From UBA1757 sp963617485 (GTDB lineage: Bacteria; Bacteroidota; Bacteroidia; Bacteroidales; UBA1402), in contig CAVEPA010000002.1 of NCBI GenBank assembly GCA_963617485.1, positions 62,001-126,000 on the forward strand: a DNA stretch of 64,000 bases, written 5' to 3'. Under the pieces are notes generated by a model. It was not told the DNA's origin. It ran no database searches and was given only the letters and a program-made list of their open reading frames with translations. The translations under genes and the position numbers were made by a program. Of the stretch, positions 44,676 to 52,966 are shown one piece after another (positions within the stretch are counted from its first letter, which is position 1; each line of letters starts with the position of its first letter).

Positions 44676-46532
44676 TTATTTATGTAGATTATTCCAAATA
44701 ATTTCCGATTTGCTTTTACCAATGCAGTCGCTAATGGCTTTTTTGCTAGCCTGTTTGATGCCGTTGATACTCTTAAATTCCTTGAGCAATTTGGTTTTGG
44801 TCTTTTCTCCGATGCCTTCAATGTCGTCCAGTTGAGAATGAATCTGAGCTTTACTGCGCAGGTCTCGGTGAAAAGTGATACCAAACCGGTGAGCTTCATC
44901 GCGTAAGTGTTGGATGATTTTCAGGCTTTCGCTACGTTTGTCTAAATAAAGAGGGATGCTGTCGCCGGGAAAATAAAGCTCTTCCAATTTTTTGGCTATG
45001 CCCATCAGTTGTATTTGGTTTATTTTTTCTTGTCCAATTCTTTTATCTTCGTCGCTCCAATCGTCGAATAGGCTGTTTTCCGTTATTTTCGACATAGCGA
45101 TAACGGCCGAATGTAATTGGCCTTTACCGCCGTCAACTACCACTAACTGAGGCAGTTCTGCTTCTTCTTTGAGCAAACGGCTGTATCTTCTGGTCAAAAT
45201 TTCTTCCATCGAAGCAAAGTCGTTAGCACCCACCACCGTTTTGATTTTGAAATGGCGGTAGTCTTTTTTAGACGGTTTGCCTTGCTTGAAAACTACGCAT
45301 GAAGCTACCGGATTGGTCCCTTGGATGTTAGAGTTATCGAAGCATTCGATATGCCAAGGTATTACTTTCAGATGTAGTTCTTCTTTCATCTTGGTCATAA
45401 TCCTGGTGCTTCTTTGCTCTGGGTTCAGCTTTTCCTGCTGTTTCATCAGGTCCAGCTTATATTGTTTGACGTTCCGTAATGAAAGTTCCATCAATTGTTT
45501 GGCGTCGCCTCGTTTCGGAACGATAAATTCCAGCCCATTTTCTGCAAAAGCTGGAATAAATGGCACCAATATGCGCTTGTTGTTGCTTTCCATGCGTTGC
45601 CTTATCTCAAAGATGCCGCTGGCCAATATCGACTCTTTTTCCTCTTCAATCTGTTTTTTGTACTCTATGGTATAGGTTTGTACGATAGACCCATTGGTGA
45701 TGTTCAGATAATTGATAAAAGCTGACTGCTCGTTTTCATCGTACGAGAAAATGTCGATATTGCTAAGATGAATGTTGGCAACATGTGATTTGCTTCTGAA
45801 ATTTTCCAGCAGCGCCAGTTTGTCTTTGAATTCCTGTGCATGCTCGAAATTCAGTTTGTCTGCCGCTTCGCGCATTTCTGTAACCAACAGGCTTTCTATT
45901 TCCTTTATATTACCCTTGAGGATTTCCCTTATCTGTTTGATATTTTCATTGTATTCCTCTTCGCTTTGACGTCCTACGCAGGGAGCATTGCATTTTTTAA
46001 GGTGATAATACAGACACAACTCGTAATCGCCGTTGCTGATGCTTTTTTCATCGAGAGCGTGAGCGCAGGTTCTAATGGGATATATTTTCTTGATGACATC
46101 GAGGATGGTGTGCACCATGGGAACTGAGCTGTATGGTCCGAAATATTCGGAACCGTCGCGCACGATTTTCCTTGTCATGAAGATTCTGGGAAACCTCTCT
46201 TTTTTTATGCAAATGCTGGGGTAGCTTTTGTCGTCTTTTAGCAGGATATTGTACCTGGGTTTATATTGCTTGATGAGGTTGTTCTCCAGCAATAGTGCCT
46301 CCATCTCGTTGTCGACGATGGTGTATTTGATGTCGGCAATTTTACTGACCAGTATTCTTGTTTTCGGAGAATCTTCGTGCTGTTTGTTAAAGTACGAATG
46401 TACGCGCCGCTTCAGGTTCTTGGCTTTGCCTATGTATATGATGTTACCGTCTTTGTCGAAATACTGGTAGATACCCGGATTGTCGGGTATTCTGTCGAGT
46501 ATTCTTTGCAAGTAGGTGTTCGCTTTTATCAT
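44676..46532 (-). CDS. uvrC: UvrABC nucleotide-excision repair endonuclease subunit C
   Basis: This 618-residue protein makes both incisions around bulky DNA lesions. It starts with a GIY-YIG nuclease domain (GIYQYFDKDGNIIYIGKAKN). A zinc or Fe-S-type cysteine group is seen as CAHALDEKSISNGDYELC and CNAPCVG, and a UVR motif lies near residue 205. The C-terminal endonuclease V-like nuclease is seen as CFDNSNIQG and VVVDGGKGQLHSA, followed by a helix-hairpin-helix end (DDIEGIGEKTKTKLL). A parS-like site lies 37 nt upstream of the ATG, in the gap to mnmG. Confidence 0.97.
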   Translation of the reverse strand: MIKANTYLQRILDRIPDNPGIYQYFDKDGNIIYIGKAKNLKRRVHSYFNKQHEDSPKTRILVSKIADIKYTIVDNEMEALLLENNLIKQYKPRYNILLKDDKSYPSICIKKERFPRIFMTRKIVRDGSEYFGPYSSVPMVHTILDVIKKIYPIRTCAHALDEKSISNGDYELCLYYHLKKCNAPCVGRQSEEEYNENIKQIREILKGNIKEIESLLVTEMREAADKLNFEHAQEFKDKLALLENFRSKSHVANIHLSNIDIFSYDENEQSAFINYLNITNGSIVQTYTIEYKKQIEEEKESILASGIFEIRQRMESNNKRILVPFIPAFAENGLEFIVPKRGDAKQLMELSLRNVKQYKLDLMKQQEKLNPEQRSTRIMTKMKEELHLKVIPWHIECFDNSNIQGTNPVASCVVFKQGKPSKKDYRHFKIKTVVGANDFASMEEILTRRYSRLLKEEAELPQLVVVDGGKGQLHSAVIAMSKITENSLFDDWSDEDKRIGQEKINQIQLMGIAKKLEELYFPGDSIPLYLDKRSESLKIIQHLRDEAHRFGITFHRDLRSKAQIHSQLDDIEGIGEKTKTKLLKEFKSINGIKQASKKAISDCIGKSKSEIIWNNLHK

Positions 46533-46569
46533 CTCTTTTTACGTAGGCTTATGCTTAGCTCAATCTTGA

Positions 46570-46585
46570 TGTTTCACGTGAAACA
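46570..46585. promoter_or_regulatory. parS-like ParB-binding site 1
   Basis: TGTTTCACGTGAAACA is identical to the widely conserved 16-bp parS palindrome bound by chromosomal ParB/Spo0J. It lies between uvrC and mnmG, outside any coding sequence. Confidence 0.85.
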
Positions 46586-46735
46586 ATTTTGACTTATCTC
46601 AGAACTATCCTGTGAAGACTAGCGCTTGAAGTTTCCCATTTTGGACAACTTTTGATTATTGCGACTTTTCAAAGTTCTCTCTTTTTGATAACTATTTTTC
46701 TTTTCAACCTAATGAAAACCATCCTTTTGGAAAAT

Positions 46736-46751
46736 TGTTTCACGTGAAACT
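46736..46751. promoter_or_regulatory. parS-like ParB-binding site 2
   Basis: TGTTTCACGTGAAACT keeps the full 14-bp palindromic core GTTTCACGTGAAAC and differs from consensus only at the last base. It overlaps the mnmG stop codon by two bases and lies 166 bp from site 1, a typical clustered arrangement. Confidence 0.8.
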
Positions 46752-48624
46752 ATCTGCCCAAAAGCACCAACAATACACTAATATCGCTGGGTGATACTCC
46801 GGGAATGCGACTGGCTTGACCCAAGGTTTCCGGCTGAATTTTCTTCAGTTTTTGTCGGGCTTCGAACGAAAGTGATGCGATGTCCTCGTAATTGAATTTG
46901 CCTGCAATACGGATATTGTCGAGGCGCAATATCTTATCGGCTTGTTGCTGCTCACGCTCGATGTAACCCTGATATTTGATTCTGATTTCGGTGGCTTCAA
47001 CAATTTCTTCCCGGCGATTGGGAATGCGATCAAGCTCTTCGCGCAAAGCTGGGATGTGTTCTTTCAACAAATCGTAGGTAAGTTGTGGGCGCAGAATCAA
47101 GTTGCTCAGACGCACGCCTTGTTCCAGAGGAGCCGTACCAAAACTAGTCAGCGCATCGTTGATGTATCTGGCCTTGATGGCATAGCGTTGCGTGAAATCG
47201 TAAAGTCTGGCAATGGCAGCCTCTTTGCTTTTCCACAAATCGTAGCGTTCCTTGCTGGCCAAGCCCGCCCGGTATGACTTTTCGGTAAGACGTGCATCTG
47301 CGTCGTCTTGACGTAGCAGGATGCGGTATTCGGCCCGTGAGGTAAACATACGGTAGGGCTCGTCAACACCTTTGTTGATAAGGTCGTCGATAAGAACGCC
47401 GATATAGGCTTCGTTGCGGCTAAGCACGAAAGGCTGGCCGCCGTGGCAGTGAAGGTGTGCGTTGATACCTGCGATGAGCCCTTGTCCGGCGGCTTCTTCG
47501 TAACCGGTAGTGCCATTTATTTGCCCGGCAAAGAATAGTCCGTCTACCAATTTGGTTTCCAGGCTAGGCTTTAGTTGTGTTGGGTCGAAATAATCGTATT
47601 CTATGGCGTAGCCCGGGCGGTAAATATGTACATCGCGGAAGCAGGGAATGGCCTGGAGCGCGGCCAGCTGCGTGCGGAAGGGTAGTGACGATGAAAAACC
47701 GTTAAGGTAGTATTCTTGGCTGTCCACGCCCTCCGGTTCCAGAAAGAGCTGATGTTGGTCCTTATCGGCAAAGTTGACAATCTTGGTTTCGATGCTGGGG
47801 CAGTAGCGAGGTCCGATACTCTTGATTTGCCCGTTGTAAAGGGGAGATTCCGCCAAATCGTCGCGCAGGATGCGGTGTACTTCCGGGTTGGTGTAGCAGA
47901 TCCAGCAACTGCGTTGTGGCAGGGGACGTGCCTTGAAATCGAGATAGGAAAATTTGTGGAAATCGTTTTCGCCCTGTTGCTCTTCCATCTCGTCGAAATG
48001 AACACTGCGGGCATCAATGCGGACGGGCGTGCCGGTTTTCATACGGCCAACACCGAATCCGAAATCGCGCAGCTGGTCGCTTAAGTGAAGCGCTGCGGGT
48101 TCGGCCACGCGTCCGCCGGAAATCTGGCTGCGACCCACATGGATAAGTCCGTTCAGGAACGTGCCGTTGGTCAGCACAACACTTTTGGCGCTGAACTCGA
48201 TGCCTAGTGCGGTCTTTACTCCCTTCAGTTGCTTTCTGTCGAATATGAGGCTGGTTACCACATCCTGCCACATGAACAGGTTGTTAAGGTTTTCTAGAAT
48301 GTGCCGCCACGCCAGAATGAACTTTTGTCTGTCGCTTTGAGAGCGAGGACTCCACATAGCCGGACCTTTCGAACGGTTCAGCATTCTAAATTGGATGGCA
48401 GTTTGGTCGGTAACGATGCCCGTATATCCACCGAGAGCGTCTATCTCTCTGACTATCTGTCCTTTTGCTATTCCGCCAATGGCCGGATTGCAGCTCATCT
48501 GGGCTATCTTGTTCATATCCATTGTGATGAGCAGCGTACGCGAACCCATATTGGCCGCAGCCGCAGCAGCCTCGCATCCGGCATGACCTGCGCCAACCAC
48601 AATGACATCGTAATCGAATCTCAT
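46750..48624 (-). CDS. mnmG: tRNA uridine-5-carboxymethylaminomethyl(34) synthesis enzyme MnmG (GidA)
   Basis: Together with MnmE this 624-residue FAD enzyme modifies the wobble uridine of several tRNAs. The FAD-binding motif is VVGAGHAGCEAAAAAANMG at the N-terminus. GGYTGIVTDQTAIQFRMLN, SPRSQSDR, and the catalytic Cys region RSCWICYTN are further family marks, as is GTTGYEEAAGQGLIAG. The end is RIPGVSPSDISVLLVLLGR. The stop codon overlaps the second parS-like site by two bases. mnmG is often near the replication origin in bacteria, which fits the parS sites. Confidence 0.97.
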   Translation of the reverse strand: MRFDYDVIVVGAGHAGCEAAAAAANMGSRTLLITMDMNKIAQMSCNPAIGGIAKGQIVREIDALGGYTGIVTDQTAIQFRMLNRSKGPAMWSPRSQSDRQKFILAWRHILENLNNLFMWQDVVTSLIFDRKQLKGVKTALGIEFSAKSVVLTNGTFLNGLIHVGRSQISGGRVAEPAALHLSDQLRDFGFGVGRMKTGTPVRIDARSVHFDEMEEQQGENDFHKFSYLDFKARPLPQRSCWICYTNPEVHRILRDDLAESPLYNGQIKSIGPRYCPSIETKIVNFADKDQHQLFLEPEGVDSQEYYLNGFSSSLPFRTQLAALQAIPCFRDVHIYRPGYAIEYDYFDPTQLKPSLETKLVDGLFFAGQINGTTGYEEAAGQGLIAGINAHLHCHGGQPFVLSRNEAYIGVLIDDLINKGVDEPYRMFTSRAEYRILLRQDDADARLTEKSYRAGLASKERYDLWKSKEAAIARLYDFTQRYAIKARYINDALTSFGTAPLEQGVRLSNLILRPQLTYDLLKEHIPALREELDRIPNRREEIVEATEIRIKYQGYIEREQQQADKILRLDNIRIAGKFNYEDIASLSFEARQKLKKIQPETLGQASRIPGVSPSDISVLLVLLGR

Positions 48625-48650
48625 ATCAGAATCACCTACTTAATTGAATA

Positions 48651-49076
48651 TCAATCAGTTAAATCTCTTAATAAGCCCAAGGCTTCCTGTTCGCGAACTC
48701 GCATATTGGCGGCATCAACATCGGTTTTGTCCTTGAATCCGCACAGATGCAAAACCCCATGAACCATCACGCGCATTAATTCTTCTCCGTAATCGATGCC
48801 CAGCATCCGGGCATTTGAAGCCACCGTTTCCAAGCTGATGAAAAGGTCGCCCGAAACCCGTTGTCCTTCATCGTAGTCGAAGGTAATGATGTCGGTATAG
48901 TAGTCGTGACCCAAATATTCGACATTCACTTGCAGGATTCTCCTGTCTGAGCAGAAAATGTAGTTGATATCGCCCAGTTTCCGGTGATGGAAGGCGGCCA
49001 CCTGTTTCAGCCAACGAAGCATTAGGGGCTCGTCGATGGCCGGCATGGCAATATCGTCTGCGGTATAACGTATCAT
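48651..49076 (-). CDS. ybeY: rRNA maturation endoribonuclease YbeY
   Basis: This 141-residue metal-dependent RNase matures 16S rRNA and takes part in ribosome quality control. The ATG (MIRYTADDIAMP) is chosen; a longer frame upstream overlaps the membrane-protein gene and has no family support. The zinc motif is HGVLHLCGFKD: the first two His fit the H-x3-H pattern, but the residue where E. coli has the third His is Asp. I recall the same HLCG(Y/F)KD pattern in Bacteroidetes relatives, so the change is probably lineage-wide. DIITFDYDEG and GDLFISLETV are normal. It lies 2 nt after the SpmAB-like gene. Confidence 0.92.
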   Translation of the reverse strand: MIRYTADDIAMPAIDEPLMLRWLKQVAAFHHRKLGDINYIFCSDRRILQVNVEYLGHDYYTDIITFDYDEGQRVSGDLFISLETVASNARMLGIDYGEELMRVMVHGVLHLCGFKDKTDVDAANMRVREQEALGLLRDLTD

Positions 49077-49078
49077 AA

Positions 49079-50314
49079 TTAGCCGAAAAACAAGTAACAA
49101 ACTAAGATAGCAGCCACTACGCCTGCAAAATCTGCAATCAGTCCGGCACCCACGGCATAACGCGTTTTCTTGATGCCGACCGAACCGAAATACAAGGCGA
49201 TGATGTAGAAGGTGGTGTCGGCAGCTCCCTGGAAGAGGCACGACAGTCGGCCGGCAAAGGAGTCGGGTCCGAATTCACGCATAGCTTCAACCATCATGGC
49301 ACGGGCACCGCTACCGCTCAGCGGTTTCATAAAGGCTGTAGGCAAAGCATCGACAAAGCGGGTGTCGATGTTCAAGGCGTTGAAGCACCAGGCGATGCCG
49401 TCGGTGAGCAGGTCCATAGCTCCCGAAGCGCGCAGTACACCGATACCCACCAACATCCCCACCAGATAGGGTACTATTTTGATACAGGTCTCGAAACCGC
49501 CTTTGGCACCATCAATAAAGGCTTCATAGACATTGATTCTCTTGTAAAGTCCGCCCACCATAAAGGCCGTGATAATGCCCAGCAGCAGACTGTTGCTCAA
49601 GATGCCGGAAGCCCGGTTCATGCTTTCTTTGTCCATAGAGGCAAACCAGATGACCAAGGCTGTTATCACCGCCAGAATACCGCCCATCCAGCCGATAACT
49701 GTCTTGTTCCACAAGTTGAGTTTCTGTTTGATTCCCACATAGATAATGGCCGTGAGCGTAGAAACGAAGGTGGCGATAAGAATGGGGATGAAAACGTCGG
49801 TAGGGTTGGCGGCACCCAGAATGGAGCGTTGCGCAATAATGGACAAAGGAATGATGGTAATGCTCGAGGTGTTGAGTGCCAGAAACATAATCTGAGCGTT
49901 AGAGGCAGTGTCTTTGTTGGGATTCAGCTCCTGCATGCTCTGCATGGCCTTCAGACCCATGGGCGTTGCGGCATTGTCGAGCCCCAGCATGTTGGCCGAG
50001 AAATTCATCACCAGTTCCCCGTTGACGCGATGGTTTTTGGGCAGTTCGGGAAAAAGCTTTTCGAAAAACGGACCGACGATGCGGGCCAGCAGGTTCACCG
50101 CACCGGCGCGTTCCCCGATTTTCATGAATCCCATCCACAGCGTCATGATACCTACAAGCGGCAGGCAGATATCCATCACGGCGTATTTGGCCATATCGAA
50201 GCTGCTAGAAATGACTCTTTCAAAAACACTGGCATCGCCAAAGAAGATGCATTGCACCAAAGCTACGATGAAAGCGACAATAAAGAAGCCTACCCAAATA
50301 TAATTCAGTACCAT
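49079..50314 (-). CDS. SpmA-SpmB-type nucleoside-recognition (Gate) membrane protein
   Basis: This 411-residue inner-membrane protein with about ten helices joins two Gate domains that are separate proteins (SpmA and SpmB, spore maturation) in Bacillus. The first half has VMNFSANMLGLDNAATPMGLK and ALNTSSITIIPLS; the second has GMLVGIGVLRASGAMD and LSGSGARAMMVEAM, then QGAADTTFYIIALYFG. The fused form is common in Bacteroidetes, where no spores are formed, so the role is not known; transport of small molecules or peptidoglycan-related functions are possible. It is tightly packed between the flippase and ybeY genes. Confidence 0.85.
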   Translation of the reverse strand: MVLNYIWVGFFIVAFIVALVQCIFFGDASVFERVISSSFDMAKYAVMDICLPLVGIMTLWMGFMKIGERAGAVNLLARIVGPFFEKLFPELPKNHRVNGELVMNFSANMLGLDNAATPMGLKAMQSMQELNPNKDTASNAQIMFLALNTSSITIIPLSIIAQRSILGAANPTDVFIPILIATFVSTLTAIIYVGIKQKLNLWNKTVIGWMGGILAVITALVIWFASMDKESMNRASGILSNSLLLGIITAFMVGGLYKRINVYEAFIDGAKGGFETCIKIVPYLVGMLVGIGVLRASGAMDLLTDGIAWCFNALNIDTRFVDALPTAFMKPLSGSGARAMMVEAMREFGPDSFAGRLSCLFQGAADTTFYIIALYFGSVGIKKTRYAVGAGLIADFAGVVAAILVCYLFFG

Positions 50315-50320
50315 GGCGAA

Positions 50321-51787
50321 TCAGTTCTTGATTTTATAGGACGATAGATCTTTCTTGTAGACCGTCAGCAGGAAGATGCCCAATAATACAGTCCGGGCCA
50401 GTAGGCGCAAGACCAGATTGTCGATGGGAAGCCACATGCCGATGACGAATAGAACTAGGCTGAGCAAGGTGTAAAAACCAGCCGATTTGATATCGTAGTG
50501 GATGGGGTAGTACTTCTGTCCCAGCAGCCAGCTAACGAGGGTCATGACAAAGAAACAGCCCAGCGATGTCCAAGCAGCGGCAACATAGCCGTAGCGTGGC
50601 ACGAAAACGATGTTGCCCAAAACAGTCAACACACAGCCAATCAGCGAGATATAAGCACCCCATTGCGTACGGTCACTCAGCTTGTACCACAGCGACAGAT
50701 TAAAGTAGATGCCTTGTAGCAGGTAGCAGACCAGCACGATGGGCACCACCACCAGACCCTCGTGATAAGTGCTGGAAATGATGTACTTCAGAATATCAAT
50801 GTAGAACATCACGCCCAGAAAGATAAACCAGGCGAAGATGATATAGTATTTCATGGCTTCCACATACGAGGCCCTGCGGTCTTCCCCCTGATTGCGGGCA
50901 AAAATAAAGGGTTCGTATGCATAGCGAAAGGCCTGGGTGAACATCATCATAATGATGGCTATCTTGTAGCAAGCTCCGTAAATGCCCAATTGACTTTGGG
51001 CCAGGGCTTGATCATCGAACAGATGTTTGAAGATGATTTTGTCGAAAGACTGGTTCATGATACCTGCAATGCCCAGCACCAGCAGCGGCAGCGAGTAAGA
51101 CAACATCTTGCGCCACAAGCTCTTGTTGAAACCTCCTTTCACTCTGCAAACCGGAAGCAGGGCAATAAAGGTGACGGCCGTCGAGAATACATTCGACAAA
51201 AAAACGTAACCTACGCCGAAATCTGGACGGTAAAACCAAGAAATAAGTTCGGGTCTGACAGCCTGAATTTTGGGGCATATCCACAGGAAAAACAGATTCA
51301 TGACGATATTGACCCCAATGGAAAGCAACTTTAGGCCGGCAAACTTCATGGCCTTGTTCTGATAGCGAAGGTAGGCGAAGGGAATGCAGCAGAAGGCGTC
51401 AACAGCAACAATTCCTATCATCATGCCTACGAATTCAGGGTGCTGGCTATAGCCCATGAATCCGGCAATTTGCGGCAAAAACAGCCAGCCCAGCACGATA
51501 AACAGCGACGAGGTTCCTGCTAGGCTGATAAGGCTGGTGGAGTAGACTTGTTTGGCGTTTTCACCGGCTTTGTTCACAAAGCGGAAGAAGCCCGTTTCCA
51601 TGCCGTAGGTCAAGATGACGATAACCAGTGCCGTCCAGCTGTACAGTTCGGTAACCATGCCGTACTCGCCCGATTCGCGGAGCGTGTAGGTGTAAAAAGG
51701 AACCAGACACCAGTTCAGAAAACGTCCGATGATGCTGCTCAGTCCGTAAATGGCTGTGTCTTTGAATAAAGATTTGATGCTTGCCAT
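50321..51787 (-). CDS. Lipopolysaccharide/oligosaccharide flippase (MATE-like, Wzx/MurJ superfamily)
   Basis: This 488-residue inner-membrane protein with about 14 predicted helices moves lipid-linked sugars across the membrane. The start SLFKDTAIYGLSSIIGRFLNW is typical of Bacteroidales polysaccharide-biosynthesis flippases. TYGMETGFFRFVNK, FDKIIFKHLF and MMMFTQAFRYAYEPFIF are further marks, and the C-terminus is basic. It lies 24 nt after ruvB and 6 nt before the SpmAB-like gene. The cargo is unknown; no glycan cluster is adjacent. Confidence 0.87.
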   Translation of the reverse strand: MASIKSLFKDTAIYGLSSIIGRFLNWCLVPFYTYTLRESGEYGMVTELYSWTALVIVILTYGMETGFFRFVNKAGENAKQVYSTSLISLAGTSSLFIVLGWLFLPQIAGFMGYSQHPEFVGMMIGIVAVDAFCCIPFAYLRYQNKAMKFAGLKLLSIGVNIVMNLFFLWICPKIQAVRPELISWFYRPDFGVGYVFLSNVFSTAVTFIALLPVCRVKGGFNKSLWRKMLSYSLPLLVLGIAGIMNQSFDKIIFKHLFDDQALAQSQLGIYGACYKIAIIMMMFTQAFRYAYEPFIFARNQGEDRRASYVEAMKYYIIFAWFIFLGVMFYIDILKYIISSTYHEGLVVVPIVLVCYLLQGIYFNLSLWYKLSDRTQWGAYISLIGCVLTVLGNIVFVPRYGYVAAAWTSLGCFFVMTLVSWLLGQKYYPIHYDIKSAGFYTLLSLVLFVIGMWLPIDNLVLRLLARTVLLGIFLLTVYKKDLSSYKIKN

Positions 51788-51811
51788 ATAATGTGATGAT
51801 GCTATCGTCTG

Positions 51812-52834
51812 TTAAAACAGTTCCAGGTCTTTGCCCATCGGCGTGCGGCCAAGGTGCTTCCAGGCCAGTTCCGTCACTTCACGGCCACGCGGTGTGCGCT
51901 TGATGAAGCCTTCTTGAATAAGGAAAGGCTCATACACATCCTCCAAAGTACCCGGGTCTTCGCCCAAAGCCGTAGCAATGGTGGTAAGACCAACCGGTCC
52001 GCCCTTGAACTTGTCGATGATGGTCAGCAATATCTTGTTGTCGATTTCGTCCAAACCATAGGTGTCGATGTTGAGTGCCGACAAGGCGAAACGTGCGATT
52101 TCCAGCGTGATACGGCCGTTGCCTTTCACCTGTGCGAAATCCCTTACGCGGCGCAACAATGCGTTGGCGACACGTGGCGTACCCCTGCTGCGGCGGGCTA
52201 TTTCGATGGCAGCTTCCAGGTCGCAGGGAAGCTGCAGCAACCGGGCCGAACGCAGGACAATGTCCTTCAAAATGTCGCTTTCGTAGTAATCCAGGTGGCA
52301 ATTGATGCCGAAGCGGGCTCGGAGCGGTGCGGTAAGCATGCCGCTGCGGGTGGTGGCTCCAATCAGGGTGAAGGGGTTCAAGTCCAAACGGATAGAACGT
52401 GCGGCCGGACCTTTGTCTATCATAATGTCGATGCGGAAATCTTCCATGGCCGAGTAGAGGTACTCTTCCACTACAGGGTTTAGGCGGTGAATTTCATCGA
52501 TGAAAAGCACATCGTGTGGCTCAAGCGAGGTCAGCAGACCGGCCAAGTCGCCAGGTTTATCCAGCACTGGTCCAGAAGTAATCTTGAAGCCTACGCCCAG
52601 TTCGTTGGCGATGATGTTGGAAAGTGTGGTTTTGCCCAATCCTGGAGGGCCGTGCAGCAGTACGTGGTCCATAGGCTCTTCGCGCAGCTTGGCGGCAGAG
52701 ACGAAAATCTCCAGGTTCTCCACTATCTTTTTCTGACCGCTGAAATCGGAAAAACGCAAGGGGCGCAGGGCCTTTTCGATTTCCCGTTCGCTTTCGTTAA
52801 GATACTGGTTCCTAATATCGAATTGATTGTCCAT
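51812..52834 (-). CDS. ruvB: Holliday junction branch-migration ATPase RuvB
   Basis: This 340-residue AAA+ motor drives branch migration with RuvA. Walker A is GPPGLGKTTLSN, Walker B is LFIDEIHRLN, sensor 1 is LIGATTRSGML, and the Arg finger region is APLRARFGI. The C-terminal winged helix reads IQEGFIKRTPRGREVTELA. A good promoter (TTG, 20 nt, TACCTTTG) lies about 30 nt upstream of the ATG, and the flippase gene follows by 24 nt. Confidence 0.97.
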   Translation of the reverse strand: MDNQFDIRNQYLNESEREIEKALRPLRFSDFSGQKKIVENLEIFVSAAKLREEPMDHVLLHGPPGLGKTTLSNIIANELGVGFKITSGPVLDKPGDLAGLLTSLEPHDVLFIDEIHRLNPVVEEYLYSAMEDFRIDIMIDKGPAARSIRLDLNPFTLIGATTRSGMLTAPLRARFGINCHLDYYESDILKDIVLRSARLLQLPCDLEAAIEIARRSRGTPRVANALLRRVRDFAQVKGNGRITLEIARFALSALNIDTYGLDEIDNKILLTIIDKFKGGPVGLTTIATALGEDPGTLEDVYEPFLIQEGFIKRTPRGREVTELAWKHLGRTPMGKDLELF

Positions 52835-52865
52835 AAGAGAGACTGCTTGTCAAATATTAAACCTT

Positions 52866-52896
52866 CAAAGGTAATATCCGAACAAGCTTTTTGCAA
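52866..52896 (-). promoter_or_regulatory. Promoter of ruvB
   Basis: On the minus strand TTG (52894-52896) is followed after 20 nt by TACCTTTG (52866-52873). The ruvB ATG lies 31 nt downstream. Confidence 0.68.
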
Positions 52897-52907
52897 TAGC
52901 GTTTTAT

Positions 52908-52940
52908 CAAAAAAACGGGCGGGGAACAGACCCCGCCCGT
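52908..52940 (-). terminator. Intrinsic terminator after the pectate lyase gene
   Basis: On the minus strand ACGGGCGGGG pairs perfectly with CCCCGCCCGT (10 bp, 6-nt loop) and is followed by TTTTTTT. It lies 26 nt after the pectate lyase stop and just ahead of the ruvB promoter. Confidence 0.9.
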
Positions 52941-52966
52941 CAGACGAAAAAGCGATGAAAACTCAG

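Noticed and set aside
46377..46592. Plus-strand frame ending MFHVKQF near the uvrC start
   Set aside because: It is antisense to uvrC, and its end is only the reading of the parS palindrome.
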